From JAGVIE01 sp964520905 (lineage in GTDB: Bacteria; Bacteroidota; Ignavibacteria; UBA10030; SZUA-254): a stretch of DNA of 64,000 nt. Under the pieces are notes generated by a model that saw only the letters and a program-made list of their open reading frames with translations, was not told where the DNA came from and ran no database searches. This document shows positions 26,949 through 35,678 of the stretch, piece by piece (position 1 is the stretch's first letter; every line of letters starts with the position of its first letter). The stretch lies in assembly GCA_964520905.1 (NCBI GenBank), contig CAZFQL010000002.1, positions 1 to 64,000 of the forward strand, in the 5' to 3' direction. The translations under genes and the position numbers were made by a program.

Positions 26949-27338
26949 TTAACTCTGCTGTTTATTGTTTATTTTTTTCTGGATATAAAAAACTTCCAAT
27001 GTTAAAAAGACAACATAAAAAATTCCCATCGAACCAACTAACGCTCCAACATGAAGATGGAACACTTTTACCAGAAGTACAAGAACAACCGCCATCAGCA
27101 GAAGGCGAAGTCCCATACCGCCGATTACGAACTTAAAAAATGTCGTTGTTGATTTTCCGTGCGAGTATTCAATTGCAGCATAACCGAGCAATACATTTAC
27201 TGTGGCGAAGATTGCACCGACAATAGATGCCTGAATGATTTCATTCGAACCGAATTTCACGAGCGGATAAATTCCCACACATCCGATCACCACGAGGGCA
27301 AGAAAGATTTGCCTTGGGAATGACCAATCGACTTTCAT
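26949..27338 (-). CDS. ATP synthase operon membrane protein, AtpI-like
   Basis: 129 residues with four hydrophobic segments and a short polar tail. It lies between atpZ and atpB, where the ATP synthase I-type assembly protein is normally encoded. Sequence conservation in this family is weak, so the assignment rests on size, topology and position. AtpI-type proteins help to assemble the c ring. Confidence 0.7.
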   Translation of the reverse strand: MKVDWSFPRQIFLALVVIGCVGIYPLVKFGSNEIIQASIVGAIFATVNVLLGYAAIEYSHGKSTTTFFKFVIGGMGLRLLLMAVVLVLLVKVFHLHVGALVGSMGIFYVVFLTLEVFYIQKKINNKQQS

Positions 27339-27341
27339 TAT

Positions 27342-27608
27342 TTACTTCTCTTTGGTTTTGTCTTTTTCAACTTTATTGACGATTCTTACAAAATTATAGA
27401 GACCTGCGCCAAAACCAAAGAAGATGCCGACAATCATTAACCACGGAGTGCTGTTGAAAACACCATCCAACCAGCGACCGATAAAAAACATAATTACTAC
27501 CGATGCCGCAAGCTGAATTCCTGAGCCGAAAAGAGGTCCGGCAGCTCGGATTGCTTTTCCATAACCTGAAAAACCCGAATTATCTTTGTTTGGTTCCGGG
27601 TTTTCCAT
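27342..27608 (-). CDS. AtpZ/AtpI-type F0F1 assembly protein
   Basis: 88 residues with two membrane helices. The pattern 'GIQLAASVVIMFFIGRWLDGVFNSTPWLMIVGIFFGFGAGLYNFVRIV' is the signature of the small F0F1-ATPase subunit family at the head of atp operons (AtpZ/AtpQ). It is spaced 3 bases from the next gene and 7 from the bactofilin gene. Confidence 0.85.
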   Translation of the reverse strand: MENPEPNKDNSGFSGYGKAIRAAGPLFGSGIQLAASVVIMFFIGRWLDGVFNSTPWLMIVGIFFGFGAGLYNFVRIVNKVEKDKTKEK

Positions 27609-27615
27609 TATTCTA

Positions 27616-28017
27616 TCATCTATCTTCTGCCCGGCGCGCTTCAGGTTTCAATTCAACGAGGTTAGGCATCGGCTTGGCTTCAGACGACATCATGCACTTA
27701 CCGTCGAATTGCGCTCCTTCATCTATTACAAGCTTTGCCGCACGAATATCGCCGCGTACCATCGCTTTAGTCTCTAACACGAGCTTCTCCTGCGCAACGA
27801 CCATACCTTTTATCTTTCCGCCGATGGTAACATTCTTCGCCGATATGTTTCCATCTACATCCCCTGAGCTGCCTACAGATATATTTTGTGCCGCTGTTAC
27901 TTCACCAACAATTCTACCATCTATGCGGATACTGCCTGGTGTTTTCAGCTTCCCTTCCAAGACCGTTCCGGCGGCGATAAGATTTAATTCTCCACCGGGT
28001 TCATTTTTTATTGCCAT
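27616..28017 (-). CDS. Bactofilin (polymer-forming cytoskeletal protein)
   Basis: 133 residues. The central region is the bactofilin beta-helix with repeated 'G.I..dG...G.i.a...v.vg..g.v.g.i.a..v.i.G...G' rhythm, flanked by short disordered ends. Bactofilins polymerise without nucleotide and often position cell-wall enzymes. The gene lies directly downstream of an M23 peptidase gene, a linkage known from other bacteria (BacM/LmdC-type pairs), so joint wall work is likely. AGGAG precedes the ATG. Confidence 0.92.
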   Translation of the reverse strand: MAIKNEPGGELNLIAAGTVLEGKLKTPGSIRIDGRIVGEVTAAQNISVGSSGDVDGNISAKNVTIGGKIKGMVVAQEKLVLETKAMVRGDIRAAKLVIDEGAQFDGKCMMSSEAKPMPNLVELKPEARRAEDR

Positions 28018-28027
28018 AGGATCTCCT

Positions 28028-28939
28028 CTAATTAATGCTCAGTAAATAGTTATTTGGATCTTGTACTATGCCGTTTTTCCAAACTTCAAAATGGAGATGC
28101 GCACCGCGGCTCTTTTCTCCGGTGTTTCCAAGTAAAGCAATTATTTCACCGCGCTTGACAACATCGCCGATACTTTTTACAACCGACTGATTATGTTTGT
28201 ATACCGTCGTGTATCCTAATTCGTGCATCAGGATTATCATAAAACCGTCATCATATGTCCATCCTGCAAAGATTACGTTCCCATCAGCGGCAGCCAATAC
28301 CGGACTTCCTTGCTTGCCGGCGAAATCTATACCGTAATGAAATCGCGACGGATCGAATCCATTAGTTTCATATCCGCTTACCGGTCTGGTAAGAGGAAGT
28401 TTCGAAATAAAATCCGTTTCATCTGCTTTCACAAATTGCACCGGCGCGCCAGTACCCTGATTTAAGTATTGAATTTGACCGGATGATTGAATTTCTCCGG
28501 TAGAATCTTCACCCGTGTCGCGAGAGTCCAGCCAAAATGTCGATGTAACAGCCGAGGTGTCAACACCGGCGATAATCATACGTGCGCTGTCTTCGGCTGT
28601 GATTTTTTCTCCAAGTACTTTGCGCAATCGCAGATTGTAATTTCTCATCACTATTACGTCATTCGCGAGCCGCTGGAGTTGATTCTGAATATCTACAATT
28701 TCCTTCCCATACCGCTTTGTAAGTTCGGTATGAGCAATGGGAAGATATGTACCAACCGGCGTATATGTAACAACAGCAATAACCACAGCAACCAAGACGA
28801 TAAGTACCGAGATAATCGTGCTGAAGAATCCCCATTTTGTAACAGAAAGTGTCCGCGTTTTCTCTGATTTCGCGTCAGGAACGATAACAAACGTATAGCG
28901 ATGCGGTCCTTTTCGCTCACGAACATTTTCAGGCGACAT
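28028..28939 (-). CDS. Membrane-anchored M23 (LytM) peptidase
   Basis: 303 residues. A basic N-terminus and one membrane helix (about 36-60) are followed by a coiled segment. The C-terminal LytM domain has HYGIDFAG (zinc His/Asp) and HLHFE (catalytic/zinc His). All zinc residues are present, so an active DD-endopeptidase is likely, acting in the periplasm. It is encoded 10 bases upstream of bactofilin; together they head the atp operon. Confidence 0.92.
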   Translation of the reverse strand: MSPENVRERKGPHRYTFVIVPDAKSEKTRTLSVTKWGFFSTIISVLIVLVAVVIAVVTYTPVGTYLPIAHTELTKRYGKEIVDIQNQLQRLANDVIVMRNYNLRLRKVLGEKITAEDSARMIIAGVDTSAVTSTFWLDSRDTGEDSTGEIQSSGQIQYLNQGTGAPVQFVKADETDFISKLPLTRPVSGYETNGFDPSRFHYGIDFAGKQGSPVLAAADGNVIFAGWTYDDGFMIILMHELGYTTVYKHNQSVVKSIGDVVKRGEIIALLGNTGEKSRGAHLHFEVWKNGIVQDPNNYLLSIN

Positions 28940-29023
28940 GGTTTATTTTTGCGTTAAAATATTCATCAATCGGATAAAAATATAATTAAAATTTGAAAGA
29001 ATGTCAAAAATTGAATGTTGCGG

Positions 29024-30310
29024 CTAATACAAAAGATATTTAGACCTGATTTGCAGGTATCTTTCCATCGATGACTTGTAGATAGAAAAAATATTTTTAC
29101 TGACCTTCCCTTCCTCCAACCTCTCGCTTATCTGGTCGTCGCCGATGAGACGATCGAGTAAACCTTTCTTTATTATAAATTTCTTCGGGTAAATCTGCTT
29201 CATTGCCGCCAGCATCATCACGCCAGTCAGCGCGGGTTGAAAAGTTTTTCTATCGGTTACTTTAACATAGATGCCGCCGCATTTTTTATTCTTGAATTTT
29301 GGGTCAGCCGATGTAGCGGGATTTCCTTTCGGCGTGAATTCAACCGGCAGGAATTTAACGCCGGGTAGTTTTAGCTCATTCAGTTTTGCAGAAACAAGTT
29401 TGCTGTGAAGTCCGGGAATGCCGATGTACTCAAACGGCTTATCGGTGCCTCTGCCTTCGGTGAAATTCGTCGCTTCAAAAAAACATGTTCCGGGATAGAC
29501 AGTCGCCGTTGCAAGCGTTTTCATGTTAGGCGATGGAGCAATCCACGGCAAACCGGTTTCATCGTACCACATTGTGCGCTTCCACCCTTCCATCGGGATG
29601 ACAGTTACTTCGGCTGTCGAAGGATTGAGATAACCCTCGCCGATGATCATCTTCGCTATCTCACAGACCGTCATGCCGTGCCGGACAGGAATCGGATATA
29701 AACCGACGAACGACCGAAGCTCAAGATCGAGCGGCGGACCTTCTATGTCGATGCCGTTTATCGGATTGGGACGATCGAGCACGTAAAACTTTTTTTCGTT
29801 CTCTCCTGCCGCCATCATACAATAACCCATCGTGCTGATATAAGTATAGAATCGAGCGCCGACATCCTGCATATCGAAAATGAGGACATCGACATCAATC
29901 AGCATTTCAATAGTCGGTTTCTTCGATCCGCCATAAAGCGAATAAACCGGAATGCCTGTTACGGAATCGATTTCATTCGAGACCTTCTTGCCCGCCGGAA
30001 TTTTTCCGCGAATCCCATGTTCCGGTGCGAATAATGCGGTTATCTTCACTCCGCGCTTCAAAAGTGTATCGACAAGGTGAATACCATTCGGCAGTACCGA
30101 TGTATGGTTGCAGATTACACCGATACGTTTTCCGGCAAGCGAGTCGAGATGTTTTTCAAGAAGAATTTCCGCACCGATGCGTACATGCTGAGCAAAAAGG
30201 CAAGAGCTAAAAGCCAAAAGCAAACAGCCAACGGCAAGAAGTCGAGAGTTATGAGTTATGAATGACAAGTAATGGCTCTTATTTTGTATCGCTCTATTCA
30301 TCAGATTCAT
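29024..30310 (-). CDS. namZ: Exo-beta-N-acetylmuramidase NamZ family (DUF1343)
   Basis: About 428 residues. The DUF1343/GH171 pattern is clear: 'KRIGVICNHTSV', 'LFAPEHGIRG', 'LIFDMQDVGARFYTYISTMGY', 'VLDRPNPI', 'VRHGMTVCEIAKM', 'FFEATNFTEGRGTDKPFEYIG'. The family removes terminal MurNAc from peptidoglycan fragments. The ATG at 30310 overlaps the Nudix stop (ATGA), so I prefer it to the one at 30340. The signal peptide core (LLAVGCLLLAFSSCLFAQ) is encoded by what looks like an intergenic repeat (see findings). Confidence 0.9.
   Translation of the reverse strand: MNLMNRAIQNKSHYLSFITHNSRLLAVGCLLLAFSSCLFAQHVRIGAEILLEKHLDSLAGKRIGVICNHTSVLPNGIHLVDTLLKRGVKITALFAPEHGIRGKIPAGKKVSNEIDSVTGIPVYSLYGGSKKPTIEMLIDVDVLIFDMQDVGARFYTYISTMGYCMMAAGENEKKFYVLDRPNPINGIDIEGPPLDLELRSFVGLYPIPVRHGMTVCEIAKMIIGEGYLNPSTAEVTVIPMEGWKRTMWYDETGLPWIAPSPNMKTLATATVYPGTCFFEATNFTEGRGTDKPFEYIGIPGLHSKLVSAKLNELKLPGVKFLPVEFTPKGNPATSADPKFKNKKCGGIYVKVTDRKTFQPALTGVMMLAAMKQIYPKKFIIKKGLLDRLIGDDQISERLEEGKVSKNIFSIYKSSMERYLQIRSKYLLY
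30203..30268. repeat. Possible dispersed repeat forming the namZ signal peptide
   Basis: On the minus strand this reads 'ctcataactc', '...ttggctttt', 'agctcttgcctttttgctc'. A similar run of words, on the plus strand, is found in the non-coding stretch at 62425-62490. Here it lies inside an open frame and encodes the hydrophobic signal segment. Confidence 0.4.
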
Positions 30311-30846
30311 TTCATCAATAGTGGTTTCACGATTGCCCATGCTGCCAGCGACATTCCATCCCAGATTTCACCCGACTTAACTTTTTCATCGAATTCTTTT
30401 AGAGTCATGATGATTTTTTCAAACTCCTCCGTCTCGTCGGGACGAGCAACAACGGGAGATAGTCCTGTCGCAATGAAAACTTTGCACATCTCATCCGTTA
30501 CGCCGTTGTACGGATTGAATTCCGCAACAGGTTTTAGCTCTTTCGCCTCGTATCCTGTTTCCTCGGCGAGTTCATGCCGTGCGGTTTCTTCATGAGTGGA
30601 GCCATCCTTCACACTGCCGCAGGGAAACTCGATACTCTCACGCTGAACAAGATAACGATACTGTTTGACGAGCGCTATTCTTCCATCATCGAGGATTGGA
30701 ATGGTCATGCTCGATCCGTTGACGTGAACGTAATGATATTCGCCCTGCTTACCTGTCGGAAGAAGCACCTCATCTTTCCGGTAGGTCCACCAGGGATTTT
30801 TCATTTCAAATGCTTGTCGAATTTTTTTCCAGGGTTTTAGTGTCAT
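30307..30846 (-). CDS. Nudix hydrolase, ADP-ribose pyrophosphatase-like
   Basis: About 179 residues from the ATG at 30846 (a GTG at 30864 is also possible). The Nudix box reads GSVKDGSTHEETARHELAEETGY. The metal-binding EE pair is kept, but the first conserved Glu is Ser and the Arg before the Glu is His. 'PWWTYRKDEVLLPTGKQGEYHYV' resembles ADP-sugar pyrophosphatases. Activity is likely but the changed box leaves some doubt. The stop overlaps the namZ start. Confidence 0.85.
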   Translation of the reverse strand: MTLKPWKKIRQAFEMKNPWWTYRKDEVLLPTGKQGEYHYVHVNGSSMTIPILDDGRIALVKQYRYLVQRESIEFPCGSVKDGSTHEETARHELAEETGYEAKELKPVAEFNPYNGVTDEMCKVFIATGLSPVVARPDETEEFEKIIMTLKEFDEKVKSGEIWDGMSLAAWAIVKPLLMK

Positions 30847-30871
30847 AATAAATTTTACTTTCACTCTTTGG

Positions 30872-30914
30872 CTTCGTCCCGACCGTATGTCTGAGCGGAG
30901 CCGAAGACACGGTC
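30872..30914. repeat. Palindromic element
   Basis: TCCCGACCG...CGGTCGGGA outer arms and TGTCT/AGACA inner arms form a long hairpin between the LOG and Nudix genes. No T-run follows, so it is more likely a dispersed repeat than a terminator. The loop word 'tctgagcggagccgaag' resembles the 18797-18900 element. Confidence 0.5.
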
Positions 30915-30942
30915 GGGATAGTGTTCCAGAATAACGAAAAAT

Positions 30943-31650
30943 TTAAAAATTGGGTCCGTGTACTTCCTTCTTGTAAAAACGTTTCACGATTGCAACCGCT
31001 TCTTTGGGATCATCAGTAATAGAGAATAGGTCTAAATCCGATTTCGAAATCATTCCTTCCTTAAGCGCTCTTGTTTTGAACCACGAGATCAATCCGTCCC
31101 AGTATTCTTTTCCCATCAAAACGATAGGGAACGGATGAATCTTCTTGGTCTGGATAAGTGTAATCGATTCGAAGAACTCGTCGAGCGTGCCGAAACCGCC
31201 GGGCATGACGATGAAACCCTGCGCATACTTCACGAACATAACTTTCCTGATGTAAAAATGTTTGAAGGTGATAAGCTTATCAGGGTCGATGTACGGGTTT
31301 GGTTTCTGTTCGTGCGGCAAATCGATATTGATGCCGACCGAGGCACCGGCGGCTTCACGCGCACCGCGGTTTGCCGCTTCCATCACACCGGGACCACCGC
31401 CTGAAATAATTCCGTAGCCCGCTTTGACAAATTCTTTCGCGACTGTTTTTGCAAGCCGGTAGTAATGTGTCCCGGGCTTGATACGTGCCGAGCCGAAGAT
31501 AGAAACGCACGGACCTAACTTCGAAAGCGTGGAAAAGCCATCAACAAACTCTGCCATTGCCCGGAATACCCGCCACACATCCTGCTGGGTTTTCATCAGA
31601 TGTTCAAGCTGTATATCCTGTACGCTGTCGTGCTCACTGCGTTGTGTCAT
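30943..31650 (-). CDS. LOG-family phosphoribohydrolase (TIGR00730)
   Basis: About 235 residues with the LOG motif PGGFGTLDE and 'GGGPGVMEAANRGAREAG'-like nucleotide loop (GGGPGVMEAANRGA). Family members cleave nucleoside 5'-monophosphates to base plus ribose phosphate; older annotation is 'lysine decarboxylase'. The frame extends to 31734, but ATG 31650 has a strong AAGGAGC site 8 bases upstream and gives the family's usual length. Confidence 0.88.
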   Translation of the reverse strand: MTQRSEHDSVQDIQLEHLMKTQQDVWRVFRAMAEFVDGFSTLSKLGPCVSIFGSARIKPGTHYYRLAKTVAKEFVKAGYGIISGGGPGVMEAANRGAREAAGASVGINIDLPHEQKPNPYIDPDKLITFKHFYIRKVMFVKYAQGFIVMPGGFGTLDEFFESITLIQTKKIHPFPIVLMGKEYWDGLISWFKTRALKEGMISKSDLDLFSITDDPKEAVAIVKRFYKKEVHGPNF

Positions 31651-31958
31651 TCTTGTTGCTCCTTTTTTGATAGATTCGTGAGCAATATAGGATTTTTTAC
31701 GGAGCATTTCAACATCGATATCAATACTTGACACTGTTCATAAAATTTTGTAAACTCTCTGAGCATTATAAGATAGGATGACGGATTTGAAAAGGGATGA
31801 TTTACCTTCAGAGATTTTATTTGCATTGACAAATGAGATTATAAATTTTGGATAGATTATTAAGACATTTGATAAAACAATATAAGCGGGATAAACAAAA
31901 TTCGTTAAGCCACTAGTTCCGCAGCCATTGCAATAGCATTTGAAACAGGAAGACCGAA

Positions 31959-32948
31959 TTGGCATCGACACAACAATCTGGATACAGCTTACTTAGTATA
32001 GTTGGGAACACCTTTAGCGTAGTTGGAGCGTTACTCACGATCTACTTCGCTCTTTTCTATGTGCCTAACTATATCAAGACTGCTGAAAAGGAACGAATTG
32101 CCGTTACCAATGCTGACCTGATTTTAAGTATTCAGGAAATGGCTTCAAACGGTCATTCGATAACACCTGATCAGGTCCGCACTCTCATTCATGCCAAAGA
32201 GTTGAAACACGATGTTACCTATCCCTATTCCCCCGACGAACTATTAGCTCAAGTTCAGGAGTCATTCAATGCAACAAGGTTTCTACCCTTTGCGCAAAGG
32301 TCTGCTCTCTCGACAGCCATAGATTCTGTGCGAACCCAGCTGAAGGCTGAGCCAGTGACATCCGTACTAGAAAAGAAGGCTACAACCGATTGGCTCTCCA
32401 TTGCTGCTCCTATTCTTGGCACCCTCGTCGGTCTACTTGGCCTTATCGTCAGCCTTCTGAAGATCAAAAAGGAGAGAGAAGTCCTAATTGCAGACGAGGT
32501 TCAAACCAAGGTCGCCGATATCGAATCAGAAACAAAGTCTGGCTTGGATTACGAGAATATGATAAGTGAGGTGCTTTTTGAGCTAAGAATTCCTCACGAG
32601 CGGCAATCTGCACGTCGTGCGCTCTTTACTGACTTTGTTATCAATCATACTGGTAAGCCTGTTTACATCGAGGCAAAATACCGACTCAATCAACCAATCG
32701 GCAAAGACACATTGGCTCGCATTACTCGATATGTTCTTGAACTTGATGGCCCTGTCATTCTTATTGCGAACACCAAGCTCAACGAAGCTGCACGGCAATT
32801 TATTTCCGAGTTCAATAACTCAAACCCGACCACACCAATTTCGTTCATCCTTGCCAGAAACAAAGCGGAGATGATTACACAGTTTAAGCAGCTATTTGCA
32901 ACGGCAGCTAACACGCCAAACAACGATGTTGGTAATGTCAGAGAATGA
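31959..32948 (+). CDS. Membrane-anchored protein with PD-(D/E)XK nuclease-like C-terminal domain
   Basis: 329 residues from a TTG start with AGGA upstream. Membrane helices lie at about 10-30 and 145-165, flanking a mostly helical periplasmic or cytosolic part. From about 195 the sequence fits a restriction-type fold: an alpha helix with 'YENMISEVLFELRIPHERQ', then 'FTDFVINHTGKPVYIEAKYR', giving the D...ExK triad (Asp, Glu, Lys), and a further 'PVILIANTKLN' strand. Such domains usually bind or cut nucleic acid. No methylase or restriction partner is adjacent. The function is unknown. Confidence 0.6.
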   Translation: MASTQQSGYSLLSIVGNTFSVVGALLTIYFALFYVPNYIKTAEKERIAVTNADLILSIQEMASNGHSITPDQVRTLIHAKELKHDVTYPYSPDELLAQVQESFNATRFLPFAQRSALSTAIDSVRTQLKAEPVTSVLEKKATTDWLSIAAPILGTLVGLLGLIVSLLKIKKEREVLIADEVQTKVADIESETKSGLDYENMISEVLFELRIPHERQSARRALFTDFVINHTGKPVYIEAKYRLNQPIGKDTLARITRYVLELDGPVILIANTKLNEAARQFISEFNNSNPTTPISFILARNKAEMITQFKQLFATAANTPNNDVGNVRE

Positions 32949-33044
32949 AAATCCTCACTCAATATTTTTGTTCATCCCGCACCTTCCGCGCGGGACTAAA
33001 GTATTGCGTTATTTTGCCGGACGTTAACGAACATTACAAGTCAA

Positions 33045-33728
33045 ATGAAGATCCGTAGAATATTGAGATTGACCATACGTGTTTTATGGGTGTTAGTTTT
33101 ATTCGTTGCTCTATATTTTATCGCGGCGTTCGGCTTATCCTATATCCCGGTTAATTCCGACTTTACTCAATGCGAAAAAGACAGTATAGAGATTTATATT
33201 TTGACAAATGGTGTGCATACAGACTTAGTGCTGCCTCTGAAAAATGCATACAAAGATTGGAGTAAGAATGTTGATCCAGCGTGCACAAAATCAGGCAATG
33301 TTATTGTTAATTACTTATCTTTTGGCTGGGGAGATAAAGCGTTCTATTTAGAAACACCGACATGGGAAGATCTTAAATTTAAGACAGCATTTAATGCGCT
33401 TTTTTTCTTAGGCAGCGCAGCTATTCATGTGACATTTTTTAATGGGCTTGAAGAGAATGAATCATGCAGAAAAATATGCATAAATAAAGAGAGCTACCGG
33501 AAATTAATTAATTACATTGACTCGAGTTTTGACAAAGACAGTTTAGGAAATTACAGTTTAATAAAAGGCATTTCATACGGAGACAATGATTTGTTTTATG
33601 ATGCAAAGGGGGCATTTAATTTGTTTTTTACTTGTAATACTTGGACTAATGAAGGTCTAAAGGCAGCTGACTTGAATGCTTGCCTATGGACTCCATTCGC
33701 TCAGGGTATTTTTAATCAGTATAAATAG
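33045..33728 (+). CDS. DUF2459 / TIGR02117-family protein
   Basis: 227 residues with one N-terminal membrane helix (about 9-32). The family pattern is visible: 'IYILTNGVHTDLVLPL', 'YLSFGWGDKAFYLETPTWEDL' and 'YDAKGAFNLFFTCNTWTNEGLKAA'. The family is conserved in many Gram-negatives with no settled function; some members lie near urease genes. His and Cys residues in conserved spots suggest an enzymatic site, but that is inference. Confidence 0.8.
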   Translation: MKIRRILRLTIRVLWVLVLFVALYFIAAFGLSYIPVNSDFTQCEKDSIEIYILTNGVHTDLVLPLKNAYKDWSKNVDPACTKSGNVIVNYLSFGWGDKAFYLETPTWEDLKFKTAFNALFFLGSAAIHVTFFNGLEENESCRKICINKESYRKLINYIDSSFDKDSLGNYSLIKGISYGDNDLFYDAKGAFNLFFTCNTWTNEGLKAADLNACLWTPFAQGIFNQYK

Positions 33729-33888
33729 ACAAAGCAGAGAACTCACCGGGCGCATACCTCGCCCTTGCGATCCTCTCCTCTAAACTTGCCAGCATAGAAG
33801 TAAAAATTTCAGGGGTTGACGAATCGAGCGTATTTTGCGAGATTATCCGGCATTAGTGGCTTAATAAACCTGCCGTTGTAAATAATTC

Positions 33889-33917
33889 TTGACAGTCTGA
33901 AATATTTTCGCTACTAT
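33889..33917 (+). promoter_or_regulatory. Sigma-70-like promoter for the glycosyltransferase gene
   Basis: TTGACA (33889-33894) and TACTAT (33912-33917) are spaced 17 bases. Transcription would start about 87 bases before the ATG at 34012. The match to consensus is good. Confidence 0.5.
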
Positions 33918-34011
33918 CTGAAGAACGATAAAGGGTATACGGGGGTAGAACCGATCGCGATCTTACTACTGCGTTCATAACTACAAAATCGACCAAACAT
34001 CAGACTGTATT

Positions 34012-35616
34012 ATGCAATTGGATATTCCCCGAATTTTTAGGGAAAGATTTCAGCTTTTACTTATTATTACCATTGCCGGTTTAGTATTACTTGCATGGAT
34101 GAATCGTTTCGTTCAGGATGATGCATTCATTTCATTCCGCTATGCCGATAATTTCGCGCACGGCAACGGACTTGTCTGGAACATCGGTGAGCGGGTAGAA
34201 GGTTACACAAATTTCCTGTGGACGCTTCTGATCGGCGGCGGAATTTTCCTCGGGATCGATCCGATCGACTGCTCTTTCATGCTCGGCATTCTTTCCCTTA
34301 TTTTTACACTCATCTTTACTTATAAACTCACGGTTCTTTTTTTCAAATCAGAATACATCGGTCTTCTCACGATTTTTCTTCTCGGCACAAACCAGAGCTT
34401 CAGTTCTTACGCAACAGGCGGTTTGGAAACACAGATGCAGACCGCGCTATTCATTGCAAGCTCATATTTATGCGTTAAGTGCATGCTCTCAAATGAATGG
34501 ACTACCCGATCGCTTCTTACACTCTCCGCTCTTTTAACCGCTTCAATCCTGACGAGACTTGATTCAGCACTCTTAGGTTTAGTTGTATGGACGTTCGCCG
34601 TCTTTAATCTTCTTAAAGACAAGAATATGATTCATCAAAAGATCAAAAAATTATTTATCTTCACTGCACCGATCATATTAGTCGTCGGTGTATGGTTTTT
34701 ATGGAAGCTTTATTACTACGGCGATATTCTGCCGAATACTTATTACATCAAGGCATCCTCGATTACATCGCTTTCGAGAGGATTGAATTACATTTATGTT
34801 TTTTTGGGTTCCTACCTTCTGTTTCCGTTTATCATCATCGGCTTATTCGCCGCAAGAGTTTTCTTCAAAAAATTCCAGATTTCATTATTGCTCATTGGAA
34901 TATCAGTATTTCTCTGGCTTACGTACATTACCAAAATCGGCGGTGATTTTATGGAGTTCCGTTTCTTCGTGCCTATTCTCCCGATGGTGTTCATCATACT
35001 GAGCTGGATTATTTTCATCTATATTCAAAAACCATTAATCCGCACTGCGCTTGTGTTATTGATCGCCGCAGGGACCATTAATCATTCAGCAACGTTCGTC
35101 CTCAATCCGGAAGACGGCATCGAGCCGATCAGCGACCTTCACGGACATATAACTTCAGAACATCAAAATTGGTCCGGTATAGGAAAAGTTTTAGGAAGAC
35201 TGTTCGGTGATAACACCGATGTTACAATTGCAACAACAGCGGCGGGGGCTATACCATACTTCTCGCGTCTGCGTGCCGTCGATATGTTAGGTATTAATGA
35301 TGAGCGTGTAGCTCGTGATGGATTTATGATAGGATCGAAGCCCGGTCACCAGCGAATGTCAACGTTCGGTTATTTGCGTGAGAGGAAAGTCAACCTCGTG
35401 ATTTCACATCCATTTGTCACAAAGCTCTCGTCGCCTATTCCGCATTTCCCAAAAATGCCGCTTAACCCAAACGATTATATTTACGATACGAAGGTTATTG
35501 AGATTCCGATCGATTCAATGTACAAGTTTGTTGCACTTTATCTTACTCCGAATTTAATTATCGACGAAATGATACAAAAGAATAATTGGAAAGTTCACAC
35601 CCTTGCGATGCGATAA
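34012..35616 (+). CDS. GT-C-type membrane glycosyltransferase (unassigned)
   Basis: 534 residues with about ten membrane helices in the first two thirds and a soluble C-terminal part. 'QDDAFISFRYADNFAHGNGL' with the DD pair at 36-37 after helix 1, followed by 'ERVEGYTNFLWTLL', is a recurrent pattern in polyprenyl-phosphate sugar transferases (ArnT/AftB-like). The catalytic acid would be the DD pair. Donor and acceptor are not known. The gene stands alone behind its own promoter. Confidence 0.75.
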   Translation: MQLDIPRIFRERFQLLLIITIAGLVLLAWMNRFVQDDAFISFRYADNFAHGNGLVWNIGERVEGYTNFLWTLLIGGGIFLGIDPIDCSFMLGILSLIFTLIFTYKLTVLFFKSEYIGLLTIFLLGTNQSFSSYATGGLETQMQTALFIASSYLCVKCMLSNEWTTRSLLTLSALLTASILTRLDSALLGLVVWTFAVFNLLKDKNMIHQKIKKLFIFTAPIILVVGVWFLWKLYYYGDILPNTYYIKASSITSLSRGLNYIYVFLGSYLLFPFIIIGLFAARVFFKKFQISLLLIGISVFLWLTYITKIGGDFMEFRFFVPILPMVFIILSWIIFIYIQKPLIRTALVLLIAAGTINHSATFVLNPEDGIEPISDLHGHITSEHQNWSGIGKVLGRLFGDNTDVTIATTAAGAIPYFSRLRAVDMLGINDERVARDGFMIGSKPGHQRMSTFGYLRERKVNLVISHPFVTKLSSPIPHFPKMPLNPNDYIYDTKVIEIPIDSMYKFVALYLTPNLIIDEMIQKNNWKVHTLAMR

Positions 35617-35678
35617 GCGGGAATATTAAGAAGAACGCACGGAGTACAATTTGTCAGCTTCTTACCTGATCTTTAAAT

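Noticed and set aside
31651..31734. Longer LOG protein starting at 31734
   Set aside because: ATG 31650 has a strong AAGGAGC site and matches the family's N-terminus.
33729..34011. Possible gene remnant before the glycosyltransferase
   Set aside because: No frame holds; only a promoter and a small GGGCG/CGCCC hairpin are visible.
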